Assembly: GCA_016201275.1 (NCBI GenBank)
Contig: JACQDB010000058.1
Location: forward strand, 1-63,847
DNA length: 63,847 bases
Origin: Acidobacteriota bacterium
GTDB taxonomy: Bacteria > Acidobacteriota > Blastocatellia > UBA7656
Direction of reading: 5' to 3'
Part shown: one piece after another, positions 8,724 through 17,578 of the stretch
Numbering within the stretch: the stretch's first letter is position 1
Layout of the letters: every line of letters starts with the position of its first letter
Translations under genes and position numbers: made by a program
The notes under the pieces: generated by a model
Database searches by the model: none
The model's input: the letters and a program-made list of their open reading frames with translations, nothing else
What the model was told of the DNA's origin: nothing

Positions 8724-9242
8724 ATGACAAAACGGAAAGCCTCATCCACCATTCAAGCGCTGCTGCGACTGGCCTCGCTGCCGGGAAAACTCAACGCGGC
8801 GGATGACGAACCGCATACCGCCGATCAGCTTTCCGTTCTCATGCTCGATATTGGCGAAGAGGTGTTTGCGGTATCAGTAGAAACTATAGAAGGCGTAGTG
8901 GATTGCCCGAAGCTTGCGCCGCTGCCCTTTCCGCCTGAAGGCATCATCGGCGTAGCCAGCGTGCGCGGCAGAATGACGCTGGTGATGAATCTGAGCGCCA
9001 GCAACAGCAGCAGTCAGAGTGTGAACCGCCAGCGCCTGGTTTTATTGAAAGGCGAATCGCAAATGGGTTTGCTGGCCGACCGTATCGAAGACGTGGTGAC
9101 GCTGGCCAGAGATGCAGTCGAAAGCTCTGGCAAACGCCTCGGCAACAAAGAGCCGCAACCGCGTTGGCCGGTCAGTGGTTTGTTCAAAAATAAAGAAAGA
9201 CGGATTCCGATTCTGGATTGCGAGCGACTTTTGGAAACCTGA
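8724..9242 (+). CDS. CheW-like adaptor protein
   Basis: A CheW domain occupies most of this 172-residue protein: LSVLMLDIGEEVFAVSVETIEGVV, then the conserved G-V-A-S-V-R-G-x-M-x-L-V motif, and a C-terminal P-I-L-D-C-E-R-L. CheW couples chemoreceptors to CheA. It follows the CheA gene on the same strand. The frame is open back to a GTG at 8553 that overlaps the cheA stop (GTGA). The additional 57 residues contain a CCC run and no conserved pattern, so ATG 8724 is preferred, with moderate certainty. Confidence 0.8.
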   Translation: MTKRKASSTIQALLRLASLPGKLNAADDEPHTADQLSVLMLDIGEEVFAVSVETIEGVVDCPKLAPLPFPPEGIIGVASVRGRMTLVMNLSASNSSSQSVNRQRLVLLKGESQMGLLADRIEDVVTLARDAVESSGKRLGNKEPQPRWPVSGLFKNKERRIPILDCERLLET

Positions 9243-9294
9243 GCGCCTTCATCAGGTTGAAGTTTAAGCCGTCCGAATCTACACTATTTGACTT

Positions 9295-10260
9295 ATGAGT
9301 GGAATGAAATTTCGCAGAACTTGCTCGATCTGTAACGCAACCTTCTTCTCCCCGGATCGCAAAGCTCCCTATTGCCTGAAGTGCGTTAAGAAAAAGATTG
9401 TCAAGCACGTCCCCACCGCGCCTCGCGTCGTCGAAACGGTGCCGCCGGTGCGTGCTATTCAACGACCTGTTCCTCAACCGGCGCGCCCTGCCGTGGCGGT
9501 TCGCAAACAGAAGACGCCGCGTTTGCCGCGCGTCGAAGAGTTGACCCCGGAACTGCGCGGTAAAATTATTGAACTCTATCAAGCGGAATTTGCTGATAAA
9601 CCCACAGCCTTGCGCGATGTGAATTCGCAAATCGCCAATAAACTGTGGGCGAAACGCAAAATCGTTGCCGATGTTTTGCAGGAGCATCTGACTGCTAAAG
9701 CGGTGCTGACCCCTGATTTGAAACAACGCGCCATCGAAATGTACAAACGCTTTGTCGAAAGCGGTCATCGTCCCGATGGCGGCAGACGCCACGCCATCAG
9801 CATCGCGTTGGGCGTACCGTACAAACAGATCATGAAGATCATCCGCGATTGGGCGATGCAGGAGTATCAAAAATCGCCAACCCCGGAGCCGGATCGTTTG
9901 CAATTGTTTGAAATCGAAAAACTCTACTGGAGCGAAATGGATCAGCAGCGCTATCGCCTGACCGAATTACCGCAGAAGATGGCCGACCATTTGGGCTACG
10001 TAACACGCTGGCAGATTTTGCGTTGGCTGGACATTCTGCACGATGATGAACGCTCGTTTGAAAATGTTCCCGACCCGTCACCAGAAATTCAGGGAAAAAT
10101 TCTTGCAGCTTACGCGGAATATCTAGCCTCGCCTACGCCGCCTGAACACGGCCTGCATTACACCATCGCCGGCCAACTTGGCGAAGTAACGCCGCGCCAG
10201 GTTCACAAAGTTCTGCAAAGCTATCGCCACAAACGCCGCGCCGAATATCCGCTCATTTAA
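9295..10260 (+). CDS. Zinc-ribbon protein with helical repeats, possible DNA-binding regulator
   Basis: A 321-residue protein of unknown family. The N-terminus has two CxxC pairs (CSIC at about residues 10-13 and CLKC at 27-30), which should bind one zinc. A basic Pro/Val/Arg-rich linker follows. The remaining ~260 residues contain four similar helical units, each beginning with a P-E/D-x-x-x-(K/R)-I-x-E/A-x-Y pattern and ending in an I-A-x-x-L-(G) ... R/K-x-(I/V)-x-x-(V/I)-L helix-turn-helix-like stretch. This arrangement suggests repeated nucleic-acid-binding units. It is a single gene 52 nt after the CheW-like gene, with no obvious partner. Confidence 0.6.
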   Translation: MSGMKFRRTCSICNATFFSPDRKAPYCLKCVKKKIVKHVPTAPRVVETVPPVRAIQRPVPQPARPAVAVRKQKTPRLPRVEELTPELRGKIIELYQAEFADKPTALRDVNSQIANKLWAKRKIVADVLQEHLTAKAVLTPDLKQRAIEMYKRFVESGHRPDGGRRHAISIALGVPYKQIMKIIRDWAMQEYQKSPTPEPDRLQLFEIEKLYWSEMDQQRYRLTELPQKMADHLGYVTRWQILRWLDILHDDERSFENVPDPSPEIQGKILAAYAEYLASPTPPEHGLHYTIAGQLGEVTPRQVHKVLQSYRHKRRAEYPLI

Positions 10261-10364
10261 TTAGTCCTCAGTCCCTAGTCCTTAGTCCTTAGTATTGGTT
10301 CAGTGGCAAACCGCAATGAGCGAATACTAAAACTAAGGACTACGGACTAGGGACTACGGACTAC
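10261..10364. repeat. Facing tandem TAGTCCT heptamers
   Basis: The left arm (10261-10292) holds copies of ttagtcc/ctagtcc. The right arm (10327-10364) holds the complementary aggacta/gggacta units, so the two can fold into a long hairpin. The same design occurs at 19504-19613. It fills the whole gap between the stop at 10260 and the ATG at 10366, so the next gene has little room for its own promoter. Confidence 0.85.
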
Positions 10365-10365
10365 G

Positions 10366-12531
10366 ATGAAACAAGTCGTGCAAAATTTTCGCACCGGGGA
10401 ACTGGCCGTCGAAGAGTTGCCGCCCCCGGCTTTGAAAGTGGGCGGATTGCTGGTCGAGACCGCTTACTCGTTAATCAGCGCCGGAACCGAACGCTCGATA
10501 GTCGAAACCGCGCAAAGCTCACTGGTCGGCAAAGCGCGTTCGCGTCCTGACTTGGTGCGCCAAGTCCTGGATACCTTCAAACGCGAAGGGCTGCGCGCCA
10601 CTTACGAAAAAGTTCAAGCGCGCCTCAATCAAATCAAAGCGCTGGGCTATAGCGCCTCCGGCACGGTCATCGCTGTCGGCGAAGGCGTCAGCGGCTTTCA
10701 AGTTGGCGACCGTGTGGCCTGCGCCGGAGCCGGTTACGCTTCGCACGCCGAGTTTCTTTTCGTGCCGCAAAATCTGTGCTGTAAATTGCCTGCCGATGCC
10801 CATCTCGAAGCCGCCTGTTACACCACTGTCGGCGCGATTGCTCTGCAAGGCATACGTCAGGCGGATGTGCGATTGGGCGAAACCGTAGCCGTCATCGGGC
10901 TGGGTCTGGTCGGCCAATTGACGGTGCAGATGTTGAAAGCCTCTGGCTGTCGCGTCTTGGGTTTTGATATTGATGCGGCGGCCTGTGAACTGGCGAAACA
11001 AGCGGGCGCGGATGGGATTGCCAATAACCCGGAAGCGGCGCGTCAATATTGCGCGGCGATGACCGAAGGGCGCGGCGCGGATTCCATATTGATTACCGCC
11101 AGCACGACATCGGATGAGCCTGTAGAACTGGCCAGCGAATTGGCGCGTGACCGTGCGCGCATCACTGCGGTCGGCATGATCGGCATGAATATTCCGCGCA
11201 ATGCTTATTACCTGAAAGAACTGGAAATTCGTTTGTCGCGGTCGTATGGGCCAGGGCGTTACGACCCGGTGTATGAAGAGCAGGGCGTTGATTATCCGCT
11301 TGGTTATGTGCGCTGGACCGAGAAGCGCAATATGGAAGCCTTTCTGCAATTGATCGCCGCTGGCAAAGTCAACACCGATTTGTTGACCACGCATCGCTTC
11401 CAGGTGAAGCAGGCGACCGAGGCTTATCGAATGATAACCGGCAAAGCCGAACGCTATTGCGGCATCGTGTTGGCGTACCCGCACGACGAACAAGCGGTTG
11501 TCAACTTTGTCAAAACCACGCATCAAAAACCACCGGCGAAAAATGCTTTGGGCGTCAGTTTTATTGGCGCGGGAAATTTTGCGCGCGGCGTCTTGTTGCC
11601 GCTTGTCAAACGCACGGCGCAACTCAACCTTGAAGGCATAGCCACTGCCACCGGCATCAGCGCCAAAAATACCGCCGAAATGTTTGGCTTTCGCTATTCA
11701 ACGACCGACACCGAACAGATATTCGGCAATGAAAAAAGTGATTGCGTATTCATCGCTACGCGCCACGACAATCACGCCGCGTTGAGCGCCGAAGCCTTGC
11801 GTCGCGGCAAAAATGTCTTCGTTGAAAAACCGCTGGCGACAACTCTGGAAGGCTTGCGCGAAGTCATCGGCGCAGCACGCGAGTCAAATCATACCTTGAT
11901 GGTCGGCTATAACCGTCGCTTTGCGCCGCTGGCCGTAGAGTTGAAAAAAGCGTTTGCCAATCGCGTCGGAGCGTTGACCATTTTGTATCGCGTCAATGCC
12001 GGACAATTAGCTGCCGAACATTGGTCGCACGACCAACGGGAAGGCGGCGGGCGCATCATCGGCGAGGTCTGTCACTTCATAGACTTCGCGCAATTTTTAA
12101 CCGACGCGCTGCCTGTGCAAGTGTCGGCGGTGGCCGTGCCTGTATCGCGCAAGGCCGGTTTCGTTGACGACAGCGTAAGCGCTTCGATGAGCTTTGCCGA
12201 TGGTTCTATAGCGACGATTGTTTATACAGCGAGCGGCAATAACGCTGTCGCCAAAGAGCGCGTAGAGATTTTCGGTGATCGTGTGGTTGCGGTGCTGGAT
12301 GATTTCAAGAGCGCCGAAATTCATAATGGCAAAAAGACTGTGAAACTGGGCGGCGGCGCGCAGCAGAAAGGCCACGCCGAAGAGATCGCGGCGTTCTTGG
12401 CGGCGGCCAGCGGCAAACAGGATGCGCCCATCGCTTTGGCGTCTTTGGCGGCTACCAGTCTGGCTTGTCTGGCGATTATCGAAAGCGCCAAAACCGGTAC
12501 GGCTTGCGCGATTGATTTGAATTTGCTTTGA
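10366..12531 (+). CDS. Bi-domain oxidoreductase (MDR dehydrogenase fused to Gfo/Idh/MocA)
   Basis: A 721-residue fusion. Residues 1-370 form a medium-chain dehydrogenase fold with the conserved SAGTE-R segment, the G-D-R-V-A-C-A-G segment and a nucleotide-binding V-I-G-L-G-L-V-G. Residues 385-721 form a Gfo/Idh/MocA oxidoreductase with a Rossmann motif F-I-G-A-G-N-F-A, the E-K-P-L-A-T-T motif and a G-Y-N-R-R-F-A-P segment. Such fusions are common in polysaccharide and sugar-acid gene clusters, and a glycosylphosphotransferase gene lies 700 bp downstream. The substrate is unknown. The ATG at 10366 directly follows the heptamer repeat block. Confidence 0.88.
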   Translation: MKQVVQNFRTGELAVEELPPPALKVGGLLVETAYSLISAGTERSIVETAQSSLVGKARSRPDLVRQVLDTFKREGLRATYEKVQARLNQIKALGYSASGTVIAVGEGVSGFQVGDRVACAGAGYASHAEFLFVPQNLCCKLPADAHLEAACYTTVGAIALQGIRQADVRLGETVAVIGLGLVGQLTVQMLKASGCRVLGFDIDAAACELAKQAGADGIANNPEAARQYCAAMTEGRGADSILITASTTSDEPVELASELARDRARITAVGMIGMNIPRNAYYLKELEIRLSRSYGPGRYDPVYEEQGVDYPLGYVRWTEKRNMEAFLQLIAAGKVNTDLLTTHRFQVKQATEAYRMITGKAERYCGIVLAYPHDEQAVVNFVKTTHQKPPAKNALGVSFIGAGNFARGVLLPLVKRTAQLNLEGIATATGISAKNTAEMFGFRYSTTDTEQIFGNEKSDCVFIATRHDNHAALSAEALRRGKNVFVEKPLATTLEGLREVIGAARESNHTLMVGYNRRFAPLAVELKKAFANRVGALTILYRVNAGQLAAEHWSHDQREGGGRIIGEVCHFIDFAQFLTDALPVQVSAVAVPVSRKAGFVDDSVSASMSFADGSIATIVYTASGNNAVAKERVEIFGDRVVAVLDDFKSAEIHNGKKTVKLGGGAQQKGHAEEIAAFLAAASGKQDAPIALASLAATSLACLAIIESAKTGTACAIDLNLL

Positions 12532-12565
12532 TAAAACCTCGGACGATGCAAAGAACAGGACTTTT

Positions 12566-13036
12566 ATGCAGATGAAAAAACTATTATTTTTGTTAGCCAT
12601 TTTCAGTTTGTCGGGTGCTGCGGCGCTGGCGCAAGGGTCGGCAGGCGTAGTCAAAGTTTCCGCTGCGACGGTCAAAGTGAAGAAGGGCGCAGCGGCCACA
12701 GGAGTTGTGACGCTCAACATTGACGGCGGTTATCACATCAATTCCAACCGCCCTTCGGAATCGTTTTTAATTGCCACGGCCTTAAAGATTCAGCCGCAAG
12801 CGGGCTTCACTGTTGGCGGCGTGGTCTATCCGAGAGCGAAGTTGCAGAAGTTTTCGTTTTCGTCAAAGCCGCTGTCCGTGTATGCCGGCAACGTGGCTTT
12901 GAAGTTCACTGTGCGCGCTGCGGCCTCGGCAAGTAATCAAACTTTGAAAGGGAAGTTGACCATACAGGCGTGCAATGATCAACAATGCCTGCGTCCGCAA
13001 ACCGTGGATGTCAATATCCCCATTGAAGTGAATTGA
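12566..13036 (+). CDS. Secreted DsbD N-terminal-domain-like protein
   Basis: A 156-residue protein with a signal peptide (hydrophobic residues 5-22, cleavage after ALAQ). The mature part is a single Ig-like domain ending in the pattern A-C-N-D-Q-Q-C-L-R-P-Q, which matches the cysteine pair of the periplasmic N-terminal domain of DsbD. The membrane and thioredoxin domains of full DsbD are absent, so it may accept or donate electrons with another thiol carrier. Starts at 12566 and 12572 are both possible. A strong terminator hairpin follows. Confidence 0.75.
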   Translation: MQMKKLLFLLAIFSLSGAAALAQGSAGVVKVSAATVKVKKGAAATGVVTLNIDGGYHINSNRPSESFLIATALKIQPQAGFTVGGVVYPRAKLQKFSFSSKPLSVYAGNVALKFTVRAAASASNQTLKGKLTIQACNDQQCLRPQTVDVNIPIEVN

Positions 13037-13051
13037 AACGGTTTTTTTCTA

Positions 13052-13107
13052 GCGCTTCGTCAGCCTCTCTATCGCCTGATAAAGGGTTGGTGAGGCTGAC
13101 GAAGCGC
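13052..13107 (+). terminator. Rho-independent-type terminator
   Basis: A perfect 16-bp stem (gcgcttcgtcagcctc 13052-13067 with its complement 13092-13107) follows the stop at 13036 by 15 nt. A T-rich tail (tatttattttttc) begins about 5 nt after the stem. Confidence 0.8.
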
Positions 13108-13219
13108 CCAATATTTATTTTTTCTCCCTCACAGAAAATTTCTCTATAGCCTGTCATTGTGATATTTTTTATCACTATTATTTGAATCTGTAACTCTTCC
13201 AAAGATTCGACAGATACTC

Positions 13220-14794
13220 ATGGTGCAACACGCAGCCACAGTTCAATCGGTACGTGCGAAAGCAATCCGGCACAGCATTGCTTGGCGTGTCGCCTCCATC
13301 ACCCTGCTGCTCTTGGTGGATGTCTGTTTGGCGGCGCTGGCTTTTATATTGGCGTATGAAATTCGTCAAGACGCGCCTATTCTAATGTGGTCGCCTTGGC
13401 AGAGTTGGCCTATCGGCATTGCTACAGATTTTCAGCCCTATTTGAGCATTTTGCTGGTTGCGCCGGTGGTCAACATACTGGCTTTGCGGCGCTACGGCTT
13501 TTATAAACTGCGCGGCGAGTTTTCTTTTTCCGGCGATCTGTTTCGCCTCATCAAAGCCTCTACCTGGTCGTTGCTCATACTGGTTTTTTTCGCTTTCATC
13601 TTTCGTCAGGGCTTTTCGATACGCAACGGCGAACTGATCAAAAACGATTTTTCGTATTCGCGTCTGGTCTTCTTTTATGACTGGGTATTTTCGCTGGCCT
13701 TCTTCTGGGCGACGCGAGTTATCGTCCGTCTGGCGCAAATCTTTTTCCGCAATCATGAACGCAATTTGATTCGCACCGTGGTGGTTGGCTGCGGCGAAAT
13801 GGCCGATGTCTGCATCGCCGAGATGTCGGAAAAACCGCGCCTCGGTTACAAACTCGTAGGCGTGGTGACGGCGCGGCGCAACGAAGACGCTTCGTCCATA
13901 GAAAAATTGGGGGTGAGAAAACTCGGCTCTTTCGACCACCTGCCCGATCTGGTCAAACGCCACGGCATCGAAGAAGTGTTAATCACCGACTCGCGCATCA
14001 GCCCCGGCAGAATGTTTCATACCTTGATGGAGTGCGGACGCAATCATCACATCAAATATCGCGTCATTCCCGATCTGTTCGATTGTCTGCCGGGTAAAAC
14101 CGAAATCGCCACCATCGGTTCGCTGCCCATGATTAAGCTCTATGAAGAGCCGCTGCGTGGTTCGCAGAAGGCTTTGAAACGCAGCCTCGATGTGCTTGTG
14201 GCGCTGATTGTGTTGCTGCTCACCTGGCCGATTTGGCTGGTGCTGGCGATGTTAATCAAACGCGAATCGCCGGGGCCAGCGTTTTTGAAACAAGAGCGCG
14301 TTGGCATGGATGGCAAGATGTTTTTGATGATCAAGTTTCGCTCCATGCACGATGGCGTGGATGACCAGGCGCACCGCGACTTGATGAAGAAGATGATCAA
14401 TGGCGAAGATGTGAATCAAGGCACCGATCATGAACCGCTGTACGGCAAGCTCAAAGACGACCCGCGCTTGACGAAGATCGGCAGTTGGATGCGGCGTTAT
14501 TCGATAGACGAATTGCCGCAGATGTTGAACGTCTTGATGGGACAGATGAGCATTGTTGGGCCGCGTCCGCCGATTCCTTACGAGGTGCGGCATTATCAAG
14601 ACTGGCATCGCTCGCGTTTTCATGTGAAGCCGGGCATCACCGGCTTGTGGCAGGTCAGTGGACGCAATCGCCTGCACTTTGAAGAGATGGTGCGACTCGA
14701 TATTTTCTACATTGAAAATTGGTCGGTGTGGCTGGACTTGAAGATTATGTTCAAGACCTTGCCGGTGATGCTGCGCGGCGATAACACCTATTGA
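13220..14794 (+). CDS. Polyprenyl-phosphate glycosylphosphotransferase (exopolysaccharide initiation)
   Basis: A 524-residue membrane protein of the WbaP/WcaJ type. Four to five hydrophobic segments lie in residues 25-175. A cytoplasmic Rossmann-like CoA-binding-3 domain follows (VVVGCGEMAD at about 190). After a further membrane helix comes the bacterial sugar transferase domain: K-R-S-L-D, SPGPAFLKQERVG, FRSM, the D-D-P-R-L-T-K-I-G block, D-E-L-P-Q-M-L-N-V-L, G-P-R-P and KPGITGLWQVSGRN. It would transfer a sugar-1-phosphate to undecaprenyl phosphate to start repeat-unit synthesis. The start is ATG 13220. No other glycan genes follow in the window, which suggests a dispersed pathway. Confidence 0.9.
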   Translation: MVQHAATVQSVRAKAIRHSIAWRVASITLLLLVDVCLAALAFILAYEIRQDAPILMWSPWQSWPIGIATDFQPYLSILLVAPVVNILALRRYGFYKLRGEFSFSGDLFRLIKASTWSLLILVFFAFIFRQGFSIRNGELIKNDFSYSRLVFFYDWVFSLAFFWATRVIVRLAQIFFRNHERNLIRTVVVGCGEMADVCIAEMSEKPRLGYKLVGVVTARRNEDASSIEKLGVRKLGSFDHLPDLVKRHGIEEVLITDSRISPGRMFHTLMECGRNHHIKYRVIPDLFDCLPGKTEIATIGSLPMIKLYEEPLRGSQKALKRSLDVLVALIVLLLTWPIWLVLAMLIKRESPGPAFLKQERVGMDGKMFLMIKFRSMHDGVDDQAHRDLMKKMINGEDVNQGTDHEPLYGKLKDDPRLTKIGSWMRRYSIDELPQMLNVLMGQMSIVGPRPPIPYEVRHYQDWHRSRFHVKPGITGLWQVSGRNRLHFEEMVRLDIFYIENWSVWLDLKIMFKTLPVMLRGDNTY

Positions 14795-14842
14795 AAAACG
14801 GTGTGCGCTTTTGAGACTCTAGCTTCAGAAGGAGCGCGAGCG

Positions 14843-15085
14843 ATGAGTAAGATTTCACCGCTACGATTCCCGAAACCAAAATCGAAAAATTCAAAACCTT
14901 GCTACAGGCTATCAATGATGAACTGAAAAAGATGGCCAAAGAGCATTCGCTTGCGAAGGCGAAAACCAAGCTCTGCAATTGGAAAACATTTTATTGAAAG
15001 CCGGTATCAAACCCGAAGCCGAACCTCAACCGAAAAAATTGCCTGCCAAACGCACCGGGAAGAAACCCAGCAAAGACAGCAAGTG
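14843..15085 (+). pseudogene. Frameshifted remnant of a small coiled-coil, lysine-rich protein
   Basis: ATG 14843 follows a good ribosome binding site (aaggagcgcgagcg) and begins MSKI. The meaningful reading then jumps frames: one frame gives IPETKIEKFKTLLQAI, and the next gives EGENQALQLENILLKAG and a lysine-rich tail ending in a stop at 15085. Two single-base shifts would restore one ~80-codon gene. A second diverged copy of the lysine-rich tail lies at about 15826-15872. The parent family is not recognised. The rest of the 14795-15311 spacer contains no other gene. Confidence 0.45.
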
Positions 15086-15311
15086 AAAGAACTCTTGCTG
15101 ATTGAGATCATCAATCTTCTAAAACCTGCCGGTGAGACGGCGCGATAATACTACCTTTTGCCGAAAAGAGGGGCGCGAAACACCTGTAAAAACTGTTCGC
15201 AGCATTGTCCGAAAAAAATCCCTGAAATGCTTTTTTCTCTCCAGCACTAAGTGGTGTAGAGCGAAACGCTCGACAAAATTTTAAGAGATAACTTTAAAGG
15301 AGAGATTTAAC

Positions 15312-15722
15312 ATGACAAGCATTAACATTTTGACAATGGTTCGCCGTCTGGCCGGAAAAACTGTAGCTATCACTTTGGTTGCCGGGATTATGGCCGTGGC
15401 ATCTTATGCCCAATCCAATAACCTCTATTACCAAAACGGCGGTCAATATTACGGGCGCGTCACCGTGATACCGGGATCACACTTCGAGATTGAAACGAAC
15501 GGCACAGTCATCAAGACCTTTCGCAATTCGTGCCGACAGGTCAACAGCAACGGCGTTGCCGGGGTTCTCTGTACCTTCGGGCAATTCCGAGACGGGCGGC
15601 ATCTGTATTCCGGGCAAGGCTATTTTTTCCAGAACGGATTGGTGTATCTGAACTGGACGAACGAAAATATCGGCGGCACCTGGCGGCAAATCAACACTGG
15701 CTGGTATGGCTTCCGACCTTAA
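15312..15722 (+). CDS. Small secreted protein of unknown function
   Basis: A 136-residue protein preceded by a strong ribosome binding site (aaaggagag) at ATG 15312. It has a signal peptide (hydrophobic residues 18-33, cleavage after SYAQ). The mature part is rich in Tyr, Asn and Gly (LYYQNGGQYYGRV near its start) and has two cysteines about 13 residues apart that could form a disulfide. No family is recognised. A hairpin terminator follows 40 nt after the stop. Confidence 0.6.
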   Translation: MTSINILTMVRRLAGKTVAITLVAGIMAVASYAQSNNLYYQNGGQYYGRVTVIPGSHFEIETNGTVIKTFRNSCRQVNSNGVAGVLCTFGQFRDGRHLYSGQGYFFQNGLVYLNWTNENIGGTWRQINTGWYGFRP

Positions 15723-15762
15723 CCCCAAGATACTCGATTCGATAGTTGCCAAAATGATTGTG

Positions 15763-15792
15763 GGCGTTTCCAGTGATGATACTGGAAACGCC
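15763..15792 (+). terminator. Hairpin, probable terminator
   Basis: A perfect 12-bp stem (ggcgtttccagt 15763-15774 with actggaaacgcc 15781-15792) and a 6-nt loop lie 40 nt past the stop at 15722. The following sequence is not T-rich. Confidence 0.55.
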
Positions 15793-15873
15793 CGTGGTGT
15801 TTATGGAATATCCGCAATTCCTCTCAAAAAAATCGGCTGGCAAACGTGCCGGGAAGAAAGCCCACAAGCAACA

Positions 15874-15969
15874 TATAGCGGGTTGCAGAGGTGTGCGATT
15901 GGTTGAGAGGCGGTCAGCGACCGCCTTTCAACCAAGTGTTGTGGTCGTGGGCAAATGCAATTCGCTATA
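15874..15969. repeat. Small palindromic mobile-like element, copy 1
   Basis: A 96-bp element bounded by imperfect 14-bp terminal inverted repeats (tatagcgggttgca and the complement of tgcaattcgctata). The same element occurs in opposite orientation at 30842-30910, 27 bp shorter because this copy carries an extra internal hairpin (aggcggtcagcgaccgcctt). No coding capacity, so it is MITE- or REP-like. The neighbouring stretches 15793-15873 and 15970-16087 hold no gene. Confidence 0.7.
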
Positions 15970-16087
15970 AATGATAGAATGGGCGTTGATAGCGATAACG
16001 CGCAGCCGGCGGAAGCCTGACGCAGATGCGATGTGGCGACAATTTTTCTGGATTGGTCTTGCCGGATGCCTGATGCGGCAAAATAGT

Positions 16088-17563
16088 TTAGGTGTTGAGT
16101 ACAGCCAATCTATCTCGACATAGGTCTGGATATGCAAGTTTTTGTTCATCGTTGAACCAGCAAAGACATATCTCTCTATCGCAGCAAATATACTCCGTTA
16201 TCCAAGAGAGTTCTGTCGGTTCCTTTGCGAGTACGAGGCACAAGGTTAGATCAGGATCAAGAATCTCCCGGTATCTGAACCTGTATTCATAAAGTTGACT
16301 AATGCCTTTTCTAATTTGCTCAAGTATATTCTCTCCTCCACTTTTCATTTCAAACAGGAACGATCCATCGTCAGGAATCTTGGCATACAAATCTATGTGG
16401 GGCGTTTCCTTTGGGTCTGCGCCTAATTCTTTTAGCCATCGGTCCATTAAATCAACGAGAACTTTATGGGCAAGATTTCTTCGTTGTCGCTTAATTCTTG
16501 TTACTTCCGGGTCTGCGAATTCTCTACGCTTATCAGCTTTCTTTTCGGCTGATGGTTTCTTCTGTCTGCTTCGGAAAGGATAGGCGAGTAACTCTTCAAT
16601 TGGCGTTTCAGGAATACTCTCACGGATGTCTTGGGCGATAAAATCAGTTGCTAATTTCTCAATAACTTCCCCCGACAAGGTTTTCATGCCATCGAAGTAT
16701 TGTCCCCATTTCCCGTTGGAAATTATTTCCCGCAGTTGGTCGCCATCTTTTACAGTATCAAATTGGTCGAAATAGATTTGTGTTTGAGCAAGCGTAAATA
16801 CTTTTGAAATCAGATCGGTTTGATCAGCTTGATGTGCTGCGGGTCTCAGGCTTATGCCCTGCCTATTGAGCGTAAACATTTCTGTGTGTTTTAAGATATG
16901 AAATCTTTTTTCAAACTTCTTGGGTGGTAATAGTTTGTTGGCTCTGACTTTCTCAAGAGCCTGAATCATAGCGTTAATTTCAGGTGAAATATTGATATTA
17001 ATTTCAGGCGCATTAGCCAGAGCATAGATATCTTGGTAGCTTACAAAGGCTTGGTGTAACTCGACCTCTCTCAATTGAGAATCGGCGATCAGTGCGCTAC
17101 AAATAATTCGCAGGGGAGACAGTCGAATATGGTTTGAAATAAATTCTAGGGATTTAGCTCTGGCATTAGCCTGAATTCTAAAAGCTGGCCAATAGGAAGC
17201 TCCCATGCCGTTGGGATATTGAAACAGCAGTAGCTGAAGTCGTAAGAATGCACTCACGTTGGGCTCTTCTCTTATCAGAAAAGCCTTGGTTGTTTCACTC
17301 AACCTGATGAGCCAACCAGCTTGAGAAGCCTCTAATCTATACAGACCCAAATAAGATGGATAAGCACTAATTTCATCTCTATATTTCGCCGGGTCTCTCA
17401 CATATTCTGAACGAGGACTGATCTCAAGTAATTTTTTTTCTATGGCATCACGGTTAAATATTTTTCCATCGAATTCAGCAAATAGAAAAGCCAATTCCAC
17501 CAACTTATTTGGCCACTCGTCACTGCTTGAATGAATTTTATGACTGAAAAAATCCGTTATCAT
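16088..17563 (-). CDS. Putative restriction endonuclease, PD-(D/E)XK type
   Basis: A 491-residue protein that starts 15 nt after a DNA cytosine-5 methyltransferase stop, in the usual layout of a type II restriction-modification operon. The C-terminal part has a nuclease-like core: H-I-D391-L-Y, then FLF-E405-M-K407-SGG and a downstream Q-I-R-K-G-I-S-Q423-L-Y-E-Y helix, matching D...E-x-K with a Q/E-containing alpha helix. The N-terminal ~330 residues contain winged-helix-like segments that probably read DNA. The recognition site cannot be predicted. The gene is visibly richer in A and T than its neighbours, consistent with transfer. A known restriction family was not recognised. Confidence 0.7.
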   Translation of the reverse strand: MITDFFSHKIHSSSDEWPNKLVELAFLFAEFDGKIFNRDAIEKKLLEISPRSEYVRDPAKYRDEISAYPSYLGLYRLEASQAGWLIRLSETTKAFLIREEPNVSAFLRLQLLLFQYPNGMGASYWPAFRIQANARAKSLEFISNHIRLSPLRIICSALIADSQLREVELHQAFVSYQDIYALANAPEININISPEINAMIQALEKVRANKLLPPKKFEKRFHILKHTEMFTLNRQGISLRPAAHQADQTDLISKVFTLAQTQIYFDQFDTVKDGDQLREIISNGKWGQYFDGMKTLSGEVIEKLATDFIAQDIRESIPETPIEELLAYPFRSRQKKPSAEKKADKRREFADPEVTRIKRQRRNLAHKVLVDLMDRWLKELGADPKETPHIDLYAKIPDDGSFLFEMKSGGENILEQIRKGISQLYEYRFRYREILDPDLTLCLVLAKEPTELSWITEYICCDREICLCWFNDEQKLAYPDLCRDRLAVLNT

Positions 17564-17578
17564 AAATTTTCTGAAGAT

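Noticed and set aside
10519-11622. 367-codon open frame on the minus strand
   Set aside because: It is antisense to the clearly recognisable two-domain oxidoreductase.
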